Source: Trema orientale (taxonomy: Eukaryota > Streptophyta > Magnoliopsida > Rosales > Cannabaceae). From it: DNA of 64,000 nucleotides. The notes beneath the pieces are model-generated. The model saw only the letters and a list, made by a program, of their open reading frames with translations. It was not told the DNA's origin and did not search any database. The position numbers and the translations under genes were made by a program. How positions within the stretch are numbered: the first letter of the stretch is position 1; each line of letters opens with the position of its first letter. The stretch is from NCBI GenBank assembly GCA_002914845.1, contig JXTC01000305.1, positions 333,044-397,043 on the forward strand, read 5' to 3'. This document shows, piece by piece, positions 47,428-58,747 of the stretch.

Positions 47428-50187
47428 TTAGGATCTTTTGTCCACAAAGATTGGGGCATGAACAAGATGATCCTTGTTGCTGGAACAGCATTGAATTTCA
47501 TTTGCACCGGGCTCAATATCAGCATCCAGATAGACTTCTGGGATCATGAGATGTCCTAGTGAAACATCACTAAAACGCTTGGCTAATAGTCCTTTACAAG
47601 CAAGAAGTTGGTGAGAAACCTGCTTCATTGTTGGTCGACGCACTGGTTTGGGATTTAGGCATGCAAATGCTAGTGCAGCAATAAGAACAACATCACGTGC
47701 AACGAGGTGATTTCTTGGCGGTGACAGGCGCTGGTCCATTATTTCGCTCAACGACATGTTCTGAACTGATGATGAAGATAAGGACAATGGCGATAACAGT
47801 GATAGCAGTTCTCTAGGATGCGTGCCCATTAAAGTTTCTAGAGCCACCACACCAAAGCTATAAACATCACATTTTTCAGTCATAGCAAAGCTATAGGCAA
47901 ATTCTACATTGGCAACAAGCTGAAGTGTTAGATAAAGCAGTTTTTATTTTCCAAATTAGTATATTCGGCATGTGATTAAAGCTTGTTAACTGATCAGTGA
48001 AATAGAGGAGGAGTTAATTTACCTGGAGCAATATATCCATAGGTTCCAACAGGCATGGTTTGATTAGAGGAATCAAGATCAAGTAGCTTAGCTGTACCAA
48101 AATCTGAGACAAAAGCCTGTAGTTCTGAGTTCAGTAAAATGCTTGTGCTTGCTACATCGCGATGAACAACTGGGGGGCTACAATCGTGATGCATTGTGCC
48201 TCTGAGGATATTAACCCTTTTGTCCCAATCTAATTCCAGAGCCTCTAAATCATTGCTCAGAACACAAAACAAGCTTCCTCTTTCCATATATTCGTAAATC
48301 AAAAACATGTTTCTCTTGTGCAAACAGAAGCCATGGAGTCTCACAATATTCTTGTGACGCATTCTGTTCAATGTTTCTATCTCATTCGTGAAACTTTCTC
48401 TCAAAGCTGGCTCTTCAACCTCGGAAGTGTGAAGTTTCTTCAAGGCTATAGGCTACTTTCCCATCAGGTAGTTGTGCTCTGTGGACACTGCCATAAGCCC
48501 CTACTCCAATACAATGATGTCCTCATATGAAATTTTTCCATCATAATTCCATACCGAGAATACGCCTCCATTCTCTGTCGCTCTGTTATCAGGTTGGACA
48601 ACTTTTTTCCCTGGGACACGCTTATGGACCACCGATAACATAGAGACCAACAAGTCACACAGCAGCAGCACCATATAGATAAAAAAGAAGAACATGGATA
48701 CAGAGGCGGTGAAGGAGATTGCAACCAACATGATCAGGTCTGAACTTGCTGTACTGTTTTTACTCGTTGCAAAAGGTTGAAAGCATGGTGGGAAGCCTGT
48801 GATGTTACCGCATAAATCCATATTTCCAACAAATGCTCGGCTTGGAAAGGAGAAGCCTACATCATCTGGGATTGGACCTTTTAAAGAATTGTATGACAAG
48901 TTGATTTCGCCAAGAGGGAATGCTTCCAGTGAGGTTATTGTAAGCAAGGTTTAAGCTGGTTGAGTTTGTCAAGCTGACAAATTCAGAAGGCAGCTCTCCA
49001 TGAATTAAGTTGTGACTAAGATTCAGTGAACTCAATGTAGAAATCGTGAATATCTCAAATGGAATGCTGCCAGTTAAGTGTTCCGAGACAAGTCAACAAC
49101 TTTTAGTTGGTTCAGAAGTCCAACATCAGGTGCAATGTGGCTAGAGAAAGCGTTATGGGAAAGATTCAAAAACTGCACTTCTGTTAATTGCATAAATCGG
49201 TTTAGTATGAATCCAGATAATTTGTTGTTGGACAAGTCCATTCTAGTCAAGTCTTTCAAATTTCCAATTTCCGGATCTAAGGGACCGTTTATTTGGTTTG
49301 AACTCAGGTTACGATACATAAACTGGCAAAACCACCTAAAGAAGGCATAACTTGACCAATGAGCCTGTTAGAACTAAGCTGCAGCATTTTCAGGTTTTTC
49401 AGATTCCCAATCTCTATAGGGATGGAACGATCAATTTGGTTCACATCGAGATAGAGTTCGGTCAAATGGATTAGACAGCCTAAAGTTGAAGGGAGTGGTC
49501 CACTAATCTCATTGCAACTTAGCCTTAAAGAACACAAATTTTTTAAGCCTCCCTATTTCTGGAGGGATTTGGCCAAGAATTTGGTTTGAATACAATGACA
49601 AATGAGCTAATTTGGTTAGGTGGCCTAGAGTGAAGGGAAGGGGTCCTTTAAGCTTGTTTCTGGATAGGTCAAGAGAAACCAAATTCTTGAGGTTGCCTAT
49701 TTGGACAGGGATGGAACCATTGATTTGATTATAAGAAGTGCTAAGTTCTACTAGTTGGGTAAGCCTTGTAACTGAGAGAGGTAACTGACCTGTAAGGCTA
49801 TTGTTGGGGAGGTCAACGTGGGTGAGCTTTGAAAGAGTACCTATCTCGGATGGAATGCTCCCAACGAGTCCGGTTCAGCATAGTTCTAGACAGGCTATGC
49901 TTGGAAGGCAAGGCAAGTTCAATTTCCTGAAATCTTTTCCCATCTGGGAGTTGTCGTTTAAGAAAATTATAGTGTTGATGCTTCCAGCATGATTGCAAGT
50001 TATGCTGGGCCATTTGCAGTGACTTGTGGTGGTGTTGATATGTTCACTCCACCACCCTGATTGGAGTAGAGCCTTTGCTTCTAGTTGTAGCGACGGTGGT
50101 TCCCAAGTTTGCTACATAGGCGAGGGCAAAGGTCATAGCCCATGTTACTGCAACAATATTGAGAACTGAAATGGTGGAAAGTATCAT
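47428..50187 (-). pseudogene. MIK2-like LRR receptor kinase pseudogene
   Basis: The order and content of a full LRR-RLK remain: start near 50187 with a signal-peptide-like MILSTISVLNIVAVTWAM, a CKW-type N-cap, LRRs, a transmembrane segment near 48680, then the kinase. It is broken many times. The N-terminal frame ends within about 50 codons, and the LRR region is split among several frames. The juxtamembrane-to-P-loop piece is deleted (EDII runs straight into the glycine-loop region), and an extra base sits before the catalytic Lys (near 48446). In the kinase the AYALSY segment before the catalytic loop is missing, and the loop reads HRDVASTSILL, so the Asn that binds magnesium is Ser. The last exon (47428-47912, beginning [18 protein letters not shown]) is intact after an acceptor at 47913. 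No active kinase can be made. Confidence 0.9.
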
Positions 50188-51145
50188 GCCTAGGAGTAAG
50201 TGTTACACAAGTGATAATTTGCTATTGCAAATGCTACTAGTTGATTGTTGCACTGTATAGGTTGCTGTTCTTTGGTTCGAACAGATTTGTGTTTCTTAAC
50301 AATGAAAATGATATTTTCTTAACCAATTGCTGTTATGATTAATATCCATTGAAAATTGTTTTTATATATACGAAACGACTTGACTAAATGTTTGGATCTG
50401 GCAGGCTGTGAACCAAGTAATTAAAATTGCTAAGACATGTATTTTGGTAGTTCAGTCATTATCGGTATACTTTTGTTTGCACTGATTTTCGAAAGAGAAT
50501 TTTCTTGTTTACTAGAAAGTAATTCTGGATCAGAATTTTTCTCACGTCGCAGACACCATGACAATGACTAATAGTTAGCTCTCCTTTGGTTGCACGCTGA
50601 AAAGAGATGATGGGGCTAACGCGTATACAAAATGGATTTTGGAATGAATCTAGACTAGACAATGGCTAGAAAATCTAACAAGCATATCAAGTTAAAACAA
50701 TGACTAATAGTTAAAACAAAGAAAGACATGTTGCTCCAACTATATTTGCTGAACAAGGAAATGAAAGGTAACATAAATGATTCATTGTTTAATACAGATG
50801 TTAATGCTGACTTGCTATTACAAATGCTGTGGGCTTGCTCCGCTTCCACACTTATGTGTCATGTATTATGACAAATTTCAAGACCAATGCTAGTTACACC
50901 AATAGTGAATGATAATGCATACGACATCACAGCCCCACAGGATGACTTGGTTATCCTAAATTGGACTATGTGAATTATTGTGCCGTGTTGACTACTTGAC
51001 ATGCAAGGCCTGCTATTATTCTTTCCTCTGATTTAACCTTCTGGAAAATTATGCAGGTTACTTCTTCCAACTTTTTTTTTTCTTGTGAGAAAGATATTCA
51101 TTTTTTTTTTAAAAATTGTAATTTCCTCAAATTTAATTTTTATTT
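50188..51145. other. Spacer upstream of the LRR-RLK pseudogene
   Basis: This should contain the former promoter of the minus-strand pseudogene. A short sequence, TTGACTAATAGTTA-like, recurs near 50563 and 50699. I see no gene, no recognisable transposon and no RNA. Confidence 0.5.
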
Positions 51146-51545
51146 TGGTCTAATTCTAATAGGTCTGAGCCCAACTAATGGTTTTAGCATAGTATACTAT
51201 AGAGGGGTGGTTTTGAAACTGTGACTTGATTAGCTGTAATGAGTTTTTTTCTTTTATCAGGACATCTTACTTCAAAGAGTGATGTTCAGTGCTTTGGGGG
51301 TTGACTCCACTTGAAATGTTGACTGGTTTGAAATGGTGCCGGTTTATACTTTTCGAAAGGTGAGATACTGACTACGTATTGCAGTCATCACCAACTTAAA
51401 GGCCAGGAAGTTGTGTTGAACGATTAAAATTAATCAGTAATGTTCCAGCCTTTGGTTTATCATTTCATTTAAAGAGCAAAGAAAACAGAAATTAGCTGCT
51501 TCTTTGTGGTAAATTAAGTCCAGATAAAGATGGTTATACACTGAT
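51146..51545 (+). pseudogene. Remnant of the PBL34-like RLCK gene (end of intron 5, start of exon 6, 3' UTR)
   Basis: The sequence matches, in order, the last intron of the RLCK gene ('tctgagcccaa', 'ggttttgaaactg'), its acceptor and exon 6 start ('aggacatcttacttcaaaga', positions about 51261-51326), and then directly its 3' UTR ('gaaaggtgaga', 'ttaaaggccaggaa', 'atgttccagcctttggttt'). About 500 bp of exon 6 are missing, and the remaining coding piece has a changed frame. It lies convergent to the next LRR-RLK, as the intact gene does to the first one. This proves a shared duplication. Confidence 0.9.
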
Positions 51546-51760
51546 GCTACTAAGTAGTACCCTACTTTATTAAGAGAATTGAGATCCATTGAGAAAAATG
51601 ATATTTCCATTAGCAGATTACTCAAGCATGCATGGAAAAAGGCAAAAATACAGTTTTACAGAATGATAGTGAGTAATGGAAAATGAGAATTTTCTTGCTT
51701 GGATGTTTTGACCACCAAAATAAAACCCATGGTAGGTAGATCCTTGTCACAAAAAAAAGA

Positions 51761-54618
51761 TCAGTGAATTTCACTAATAGCCATCTCACTTTCAGGAGCC
51801 AGATATACTTCTGGGATCATGAGTTGCCCCAGAGAGAGGTTGCTAAAACGCTTGGCTAATAGTCCCTTGCGAGCTAGAAGTTGAGAAACTTGCTTCATTG
51901 TTGGTCGACACTTTGGTTTGTCACTCAGGCATGCGAATGCTAGTATAGCAACAAAAGCAACATCACAAGCAACAAGGCGATTTCTAGGCGGTGGCAATCG
52001 TTGGTCTAGAACTTCACTCAGCATTTTATTTCGAGTTGCTGACGAAGACGAAGACGATGATAAAGACGATAACAGTTCTCTTGGATGCCTTCCCATTAAT
52101 GTTTCAAGTGCCACCACTCCGAAGCTATAGACATCACATTTTTCAGTTATAGCCATCGTGTAGGCAAGCTCTGCATGAACAAGTTGAACTATCAGACAAA
52201 GCAAGTTTTACCCAGTTTTATACTCTGTAAAAAACAGAGCACGAGTGAGGGGATTTACTTACCAGGAGCAATATATCCGTAGGTACCTGCAAGAATGGTT
52301 TTGTTGGAGGAATTGGGATCAAGTAGTTTAGCTGTGCCGAAGTCGGACACACAAGCCTCTAATTCTGAGTTGAGAAGAATGTTGTTGCTCGTTACGTCGC
52401 GATGAACAATTGGCGGAACACAATCACGATGCATGTAAGACAATGCATAAGCTGTGCCTTTGATGATGTTAACCCTCTTGGCCCAATCCAACTCCGCAGC
52501 CTCCTCATCGTTGCTCAAAACACAAAACAGGCTTCCTCTTTCCATGTACTCATAAACCAAGAACATGCTCCTCTTGTGCAGACAGAACCCGTGGAGTTTT
52601 ACGATGTTTCGATGCCGGATTTCTGACAATGTTTTCACTTCATTTGCGAAACTCTTTCTCAAAGTTGCTTCTTCAGCCTCTGAACTGTGAAGCTTCTTGA
52701 GGGCAACTACTTTGCCGTTAGGTAGTTGTGCTCTATAGACAGTTCCATATCCGCCTGCTCCGATGCAACATCTGACGTCAAAGTCTTCTGTTGCTTTTAC
52801 CAAGTGTTCATATGCAATTTCGCCATCATTTACCGAAACTATGTCTCCATTGTTTGTTGCTTTTTCATCTTGTTGGCTTTTTCCAACCTTGAGCCAGAGT
52901 TTGTACAACACAACTCCAGTAAAACACAACGCGAGGAAGATTGAGATGGAAATGATTACTATGAGTCTGACTTTAGAGTTAGAGCAACGAGGAAAGTAAC
53001 CCTCTTCGTCGCCACATAAACTTAAATCCTTGTTTCCGATGAAGTGTTCAACTGAAAATTTACTGACAAGTACAACGCTGACTGGATCTTGTAAAGCATT
53101 GTAGGAGAGATCCAAATGATATAAGCTTGTCAATTCGCCAAGCTGAGAAGGTATGATCCCAGATATGCTGTTATTTGATAGGTCCAGATGAGTCAGACTC
53201 TTCAAATTTCCAAATTCCGTGGGGATCGAACCATTGATTTGGTTTGAACGAATGTCCAAGTCAGACAGTCTGATTAAATGACCCAAAGTTGGAGGGAGTG
53301 GTCCTTCCAACTCGTTATCACCAAGATTTAGAAGAGTCAAATTTCCTAAATTTCCTATTTCTAAAGGAATGGAACCACCAAATTCGTTAGAATCGAGACG
53401 TAGTTCTGTCAAACTGGCTAAATGACCCAGAGTTGGAGGGAGTGGTCCTTCCAAATTGTTATCACCAAGACTCAGAAGAGTCAAGTTTCTCAAATTTCCT
53501 ATTTCTAAGGGAATGGAACCACCAAAATGGTTGGAATTGAGACGTAGTTCTGTCAAACTGGTTAAATAACCCAAAGTTGAAGGAAGGGAGCCGTGAATTT
53601 GGTTTGAGTCAAGATAAAGAAAAGCCAAGTTGGTTAATTGGCCCAAAGAGGAGGGGAGTGGTCCGTTGAGATTATTATTGGATAAGTTAAGAGAAACCAA
53701 AGTCTCTAGCTTTCCTATTCCTACAGGAATGGAGCCTTTAATTTGATTATAAGAGGCGTCGAGCTCCACTAAATGGGTGAGCCTAGTAAGTGAGAGAGGT
53801 AGATGGCCTTCAATACGATTTGCTATCAAATGTAGATGAGTGAGGTTGGTCAAAAGACTAATGGCCGAAGGAATTGGACCGCTGAATTGGTTCCAGCTCA
53901 AGTCTAATGCAACAAGATTCTTCAAACTACCCAATTCTTGTGGAATAGAACCATTGAGTACTAGATTATAAGAAAGATCAAGAATCCTCAGTTGGGAGAG
54001 TTTTGTTAGTGAAAGAGGTAACGGACCTGTGAGGTCATTCCAGGAGAGGTCGAGGTGGGTGAGCTTTGAAAGATTGCTTATCTCCGCCGGAATGCAACCT
54101 GTGAACCGTTGAGTTGGTTACCAAGAAGATCAGATCAAGAATCTTCAATTAATTAGGAGAGATTTTTTTAGTGAAAGAGGTAACTGACCTGTGAGTGAAG
54201 TCTTGGAGAGGGTTAGGTGGGTGAGCTGTGAAAGAGTGCTTATCTCCGCTGGAATGTGGCCAATAAGTCCAAGTCCCGCGAGACTTAGACGGGCTAAATT
54301 CGGAAAGGAAGAGAAGTTAAACTTGCCAAACTCTCTTCTTCTGTTGTACATCTCGTATCCGTAGAATCGTAGATCAATATCCGTAACTCTTTCGGCGTGA
54401 TTGCAAGTTACACCAGGCCATTTGCAAGGACTTGAGGAGTTATATTCATTCGGCCACCATTCAGTTTGAAGCAAAGCCTTGGCTTCAAGTTCTGGTGATG
54501 GCGGTTCAGAAATTGCTGTCTCCAAAATAATATTTTCCACGTTAGATACCACGGTGAAAACTATAGTAGCCCATGATGCTACAGCGATGAATAGCAACTC
54601 GGATGTTATCATTCCCAT
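51761..54618 (-). CDS. LRR receptor-like kinase, MIK2-like, with one disrupted LRR
   Basis: Exon 1 runs from the ATG at 54618 to 52263 and exon 2 from 52170 to 51761, joined at the family's usual site (GYIAP|ELAY). The order is: signal peptide ([16 protein letters not shown]), N-cap with WW and [10 protein letters not shown], a short LRR block, a damaged stretch, about 12 clean 24-residue LRRs, C-cap [12 protein letters not shown], a transmembrane helix ([20 protein letters not shown]), then a complete kinase: [40 protein letters not shown], with the RD motif. MIK2 itself is a plasma-membrane receptor for SCOOP peptides, but ligand identity cannot be inferred here. Between 54118 and 54147 three in-frame stops interrupt one LRR while the sequence on either side keeps the same frame. 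This could be a pseudogene, an assembly error near the T7 run at 54162, or compensating indels. Confidence 0.85.
53281..53568 (-). repeat. Tandem duplication of a two-LRR unit inside the receptor ectodomain
   Basis: The 144-bp segment 53425-53568 and its neighbour 53281-53424 are nearly identical and in frame. Each encodes one LRR pair of the form [20 protein letters not shown] plus [20 protein letters not shown]. The duplication preserves LRR phase and adds 48 residues to the solenoid. It is younger than the surrounding LRRs, which share only consensus positions. Confidence 0.85.
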
Positions 54619-54699
54619 TTTAACCCCCCTCAATCCAGGACTAATTATCGGTCAGTATTGGCTTTCATCTAATTCTTGGGCACTACTTATCATAGATAG

Positions 54700-55040
54700 T
54701 CATCCAAAAAGAACTCAAGACCAATTTACGTTTTGATGTTTGGTGAACCTTCTAAGAACGATCGTCTGATCTTTAACAGTATTTGGAAACATAAGGAACA
54801 TTATACCACACTACTTACTCTAACACACCTCAGCAAAATGGAGTCCTAGAATACAAAAATCGGCACCTGCTAGAAGTTTTTCGAGCTTTATTAATTGAAG
54901 CTCATATGCCATTATCATACTAGGGAGAAATACTTACTTCTGTAACCTATTTAATCAATCGGGTCTCCTCCAGTACCATTAATTTCCAAACACTATTCCA
55001 AACCCTCACTAAAGCCATTGTTGCCCCAGTCGTCCTAAAT
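54700..55040 (+). mobile_element. Ty1/copia retrotransposon integrase fragment (fossil)
   Basis: The plus strand reads the conserved copia integrase end: a TPQQNG-type motif, then RHLLEVFRALLIEAHMPLS, then TYLINR. It is a short, broken remnant of the pol region with no LTRs, gag or reverse transcriptase nearby. It lies immediately upstream of the LRR-RLK start, where it could disturb or replace promoter sequence. Divergence suggests an old insertion. Confidence 0.85.
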
Positions 55041-55935
55041 TTAAAATAGTTACTATTATGTTCAATGACAGAATAATAAATTATGCGCCGTGTTGACTAT
55101 TCTGCATTGTTTCCCACCTGGTTGAACAGAGCATTTTGGAGCAGAGAGTGCACTTGAGAATATAAAGCCCTTATAGTGATACTACCGCTCCTCTAAATAT
55201 TTTTGAAGGCTGCTGCTGGTTACTGGTTATCAATTGCTGCTTGCGGACTCTATGGTGAGTTGAAGACCAAAGGTACATGCTTGAAGACGTGTGTGACTCA
55301 TTAAGACAAACTAATATTTAACAGTGACTTATTTGAGAATCTATGCCATAGGGTATGCACCTTGGCATGCAATTAGTCCCTGCAACGTTTTTATTTTATT
55401 GAACAGTATGGAAATATGCTCTATAATTTCTATCATATTCGAGGAATACCGTATAATACACAATATGCACGGCTACGCTTGTAGTTATTTAAGTATTCCT
55501 CCCTAAAAAAAGTACATTAATGCTTTGGTTGTCAAAGGATCATATAAGTGGCACTACTTGCTAGTCTACAAAAATATAATGCAAATTATAGCGTTATATA
55601 TACTTCAATCGAGTTTAACTGACGCATTGATTTATGCTAGTCTTAGGGTCCGAAATTTGCCAGCTAGCAAATAGATTTCAATTTGTAGCTAATAGTTATG
55701 AAGTCAACTAGTCAAGGTCCACGGCACTTTGTTGTATCTGTCGCTTTTATTCAGCAATTAAGGCGAAAAACCCACGAAGTTTCATTTGTGGAACACTTTC
55801 AACAAATGGACCATAGAGTTGGAGATCACCGGATGGTGAAACATTGGTCAATCTCTTCTTTTGGTGTTAAATGCACGCTTTTTGTGATGCCCACAAGAAG
55901 TAAGAAAAAATTGAGAAGAATATTTTAATATGAAT

Positions 55936-56128
55936 AATGCTTGAGGTACCAATTTATTTTATTAAATTTGTAATATTAACACATGTGATATGTGATTTGT
56001 CATCACTTAATTGTGATAATATTAAATCTAATTGTAGTAAGTTTTAACATACTAATTAGATAGTGACAATTTATATGTTATATGTATTAGTATAAAAAAA
56101 TTTGATACAAAAGTTAGAATATATAATG
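55936..56128. mobile_element. Palindromic MITE of about 195 bp, copy 2
   Basis: This is the same family as 40390-40583. The left arm 'GAGGTACCAATTTATTTTAT...TTAACACATGTGATATG' is mirrored by 'ATATGTATTAGTAT...TTTGATACAAAAGTTAG'. The arms are more diverged than in copy 1. No coding capacity. Confidence 0.65.
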
Positions 56129-56333
56129 TTATCCTTTTATTATTTGTAAGTAGTTTAGTAACTATGTGCAACGATTATTGTTGAATAAGGAACGTAATAG
56201 TTACTTTTTCTAACTCAGTGTACTCTTTCGAGGGTAAGCTGGCTTACCAAGAGAGCGTATTCCGGAAAGAAAAAAATTAAAGCACTGTGATTAAGTTTGG
56301 CTTAGTTTTAATTTTAAGGAAGATAAAGCCTAT

Positions 56334-56755
56334 TGTTAAGTATTAACGAACGATAATCGACAATAAGAATGAAAAATAAGAACACACAGATCTAAGTGGA
56401 AAACCCTAATCGGGAAAAACTACTGGCAGAGGAGGAAATTTCACTATGTCGAAAATAGGGTACAGAAGGTAGAATTTTACACGGCCAAACCAAGTATATA
56501 TAGAATCCCTAAAATCCTAAAATACATATATGTATGGACGAAAAACTGTACGGAAAAATCGGTCTAATAAAACAGGTCTCCGCCCCCGCACCCCCAACAA
56601 GATCAGTGGTGGGCTTTGGGATTGGGCCTATCGGCCTAAGCCCTCCGCTTCCACCACAGATCTCAAAATTTCTTCCAATTACAAAAATACCACATATGTC
56701 GCACCGCTAAGCTTTCGGGCTAGGACAAATAGAATTCGGGTCACGAACTCTAACA
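56334..56755 (-). mobile_element. Solo LTR, 422 bp, with 5-bp target duplication CCTAT
   Basis: On the minus strand it begins TGTTAGAGTTCGTGACC and ends with TACTTAACA, the canonical TG...CA of LTRs. CCTAT flanks both ends (56329-56333 and 56756-56760). A TATA-like TCTATATATAC lies inside on the minus strand, which sets the orientation. No internal region or partner LTR is present, so recombination between LTRs probably removed the body. The intact target duplication argues for moderate age. Superfamily (copia or gypsy) is not decided. Confidence 0.85.
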
Positions 56756-57726
56756 CCTATCACACTAAGTTTTGACGTGATATTGCAATTCTTGGTAAAA
56801 TTGCATTTTTAAAGATAGGATTTGAAAATACGGTTTTATATTTCATTACTATAGATGTATAGAGATAATTTTACTTGAAGTGAATGCTCTTGATATAAGG
56901 ATTCAAACTAGATCAGTTTGAGTGATTCAAATGACTAAACAATTAATTAATAAGCTATGAGTTTTGAAAATGTTCTGTCGAAATATTGTTCAACATTCAC
57001 CAACAATAAAAAGGGTAGAACCAGTAATTGATCTCAATGGGGCACAACTTAATCACGATTTTTTTTTTTTGGAATAATAAAAAATTTTTGAGCTCAAATA
57101 ACACAAGAACTAATTATTTTCTAACAAAAATACCCGATCAAAATATGTAAATGGATATTTGACACATTAGATAATAAAACCTTAATTCTTTTCACACCTT
57201 CATACACGCTTGATAGACCATTTCTTGTTGAAGTATAAACTCGTGCCTTAAGCTTTTAGATATCAAACTTTAGTATATTTAGATGTAGCTAGGTTTTTAT
57301 AGTTAAAACTTAAGGATAAATAGGTTTATGAACTATGATAAGTAGAAAAAGGAAGAAACAAAATTCATGAGAAAAGGACATGGATAGGACTAGTAGAGCT
57401 TCATTTTAACTTTTTTAGGTAGAGAAAGTTTTTTAGGAGTAAAAACTGGGGTCCACAAGAGCTAAATGACTAAAAATACTCCTAGTCTAACCCCAAATAT
57501 GACTTGACTTGGATTTGACATCTTCACACTTTCCTGTAAAACTTGTCTTTCTCTTCTCTCTCACCATTTATCTCTCTTATTTCTATTTTATCTGAGAATA
57601 AATCTCTCAAACTTGAATTCAAAACTAACTAAAAATCTCCCAAAACTACTTTGAGCTCAATACCCTCTCCACTTATCTCTCTATTTTCTTCATCTTTTTT
57701 TCTTAAGGAACTTTGAAATACTTATA

Positions 57727-57894
57727 ATGGCTAAAACTTATCCAACCGAAGGTAAAAGGTCGTCCTCTAAGAAAATTCCAATATCGACATTGTCAGAAAG
57801 AAAGAGAAGTACACCGTCAAAGTCACCGACAAAGACTCCAGTGCCGAAGTTTGATATTTCAGACGAAAATTTGGTCGATTTGAAAGGGAAATAG
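57727..57894 (+). CDS. Short lysine/serine-rich open frame inside the MULE-like element
   Basis: The 55-codon frame starts MAKTYPTEGKRSSSKK and ends PKFDISDENLVDLKGK. It is basic, Ser/Thr/Pro-rich and follows 180 bp of CT-rich, leader-like DNA, which makes translation plausible. A possible further exon lies near 58322-58435 (reading DYDMFDIKYTEFLMSNKP), but no splice sites could be fixed. I recognise no family; a decayed transposon-borne gene is the likeliest reading. Confidence 0.3.
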   Translation: MAKTYPTEGKRSSSKKIPISTLSERKRSTPSKSPTKTPVPKFDISDENLVDLKGK

Positions 57895-58747
57895 GCAAAT
57901 ATTAGTTTAATAGAGGAATAAAATATTGGTTTTATATTTAATAACAAAATTCTTTTTTTTTTTTTTAAGATTGTATGTTAAGAAAAAATCTATCTTGACT
58001 TCATTAACTGATATAATTTCTGATTTTGGTGAAAGTTTTTCCCTTTTTGGGATTTTATCGGTAGTATTATTGTTGGTTTGGTATGGGTATTTGTTGGTAG
58101 TCATTATTATATAGATCTTTACCTATGTTGGTTTTGTTGATGACTGAATTCGTATTGGGTATTCTTTATTTTCATCCTAAGTAGAGGTCAAGATGATCTT
58201 AACTCAAGCCAAGTGATTCTAGATTATAGTGAAGATCTTCTTGACCTAGGGTCATGTATCATTTGACCCTCACTTAATATTATTGCTTTGTTTAACTTTA
58301 TATTTTGTTATTGTTTAGCTAGGACTATGATATGTTTGACATCAAGTATACTGAGTTTCTGATGTCCAACAAGCCAATTACCAATATCACTGCCAAAAGG
58401 ATGGAATAGTTCCGTCATAAGTTTGCATGTGAGTTGTATTATCATGTATTACAAATATATAAAAACTATGCCGAAACTGACTGATAGGAGTGACCCAATT
58501 TAGAGAAGCAAATATATTGTTTTATTTTATTTGTGGTTCAAACAATTAATCTTTTTATTTTTGGCTTGTAGTTTCTATGGTTGTTATATAATATCTACTT
58601 TTTAATAATATTTTTTGGTATATTTGATGACTATTATTTTGCCAAAACTCATCTATTTAGTAAATATTTTAGTGAAATTCAACGCATTTGATAAAGATCT
58701 TATTTATTACTATAAATCAAGCAAAATTTGACTCTATATAGAGCCAT

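Larger units (their letters stand above)
55200..57010. repeat. Segments duplicated at about 61.7-63.4 kb (left copy)
   Basis: Two collinear stretches match the right copy in the same orientation. One is about 55255-55345 ('taatatttaacagtgactta', 'atgccatag'). The other is about 56775-57010 ('aaaattgcat', 'gatttgaaaatacgg', 'acttgaagtgaatg', 'gagttttgaaaatgtt', 'gttcaacattcac'). Offsets of about 6.43-6.5 kb are consistent with one old tandem segmental duplication. The material between has been rearranged by separate transposon insertions. Confidence 0.6.
54619..57359. other. Upstream region of the LRR-RLK with retroelement fossils
   Basis: The promoter of the minus-strand receptor should lie at 54619 onward, but retroelement sequence begins within about 100-200 bp. 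The interval also holds a MITE (about 55936-56128), a solo LTR (56334-56755) and two segments (about 55200-55345 and 56775-57010) that recur near 61.7-63.4 kb. A 76-aa open frame at 55698-55928 has no recognisable domain. No host gene is supported. Confidence 0.55.

Noticed and set aside
55698-55928. 76-aa open frame starting MKSTSQGPRHFVV
   Set aside because: Amino-acid composition is plausible, but there is no recognisable domain, leader or splice context, and it lies among retroelement fossils.
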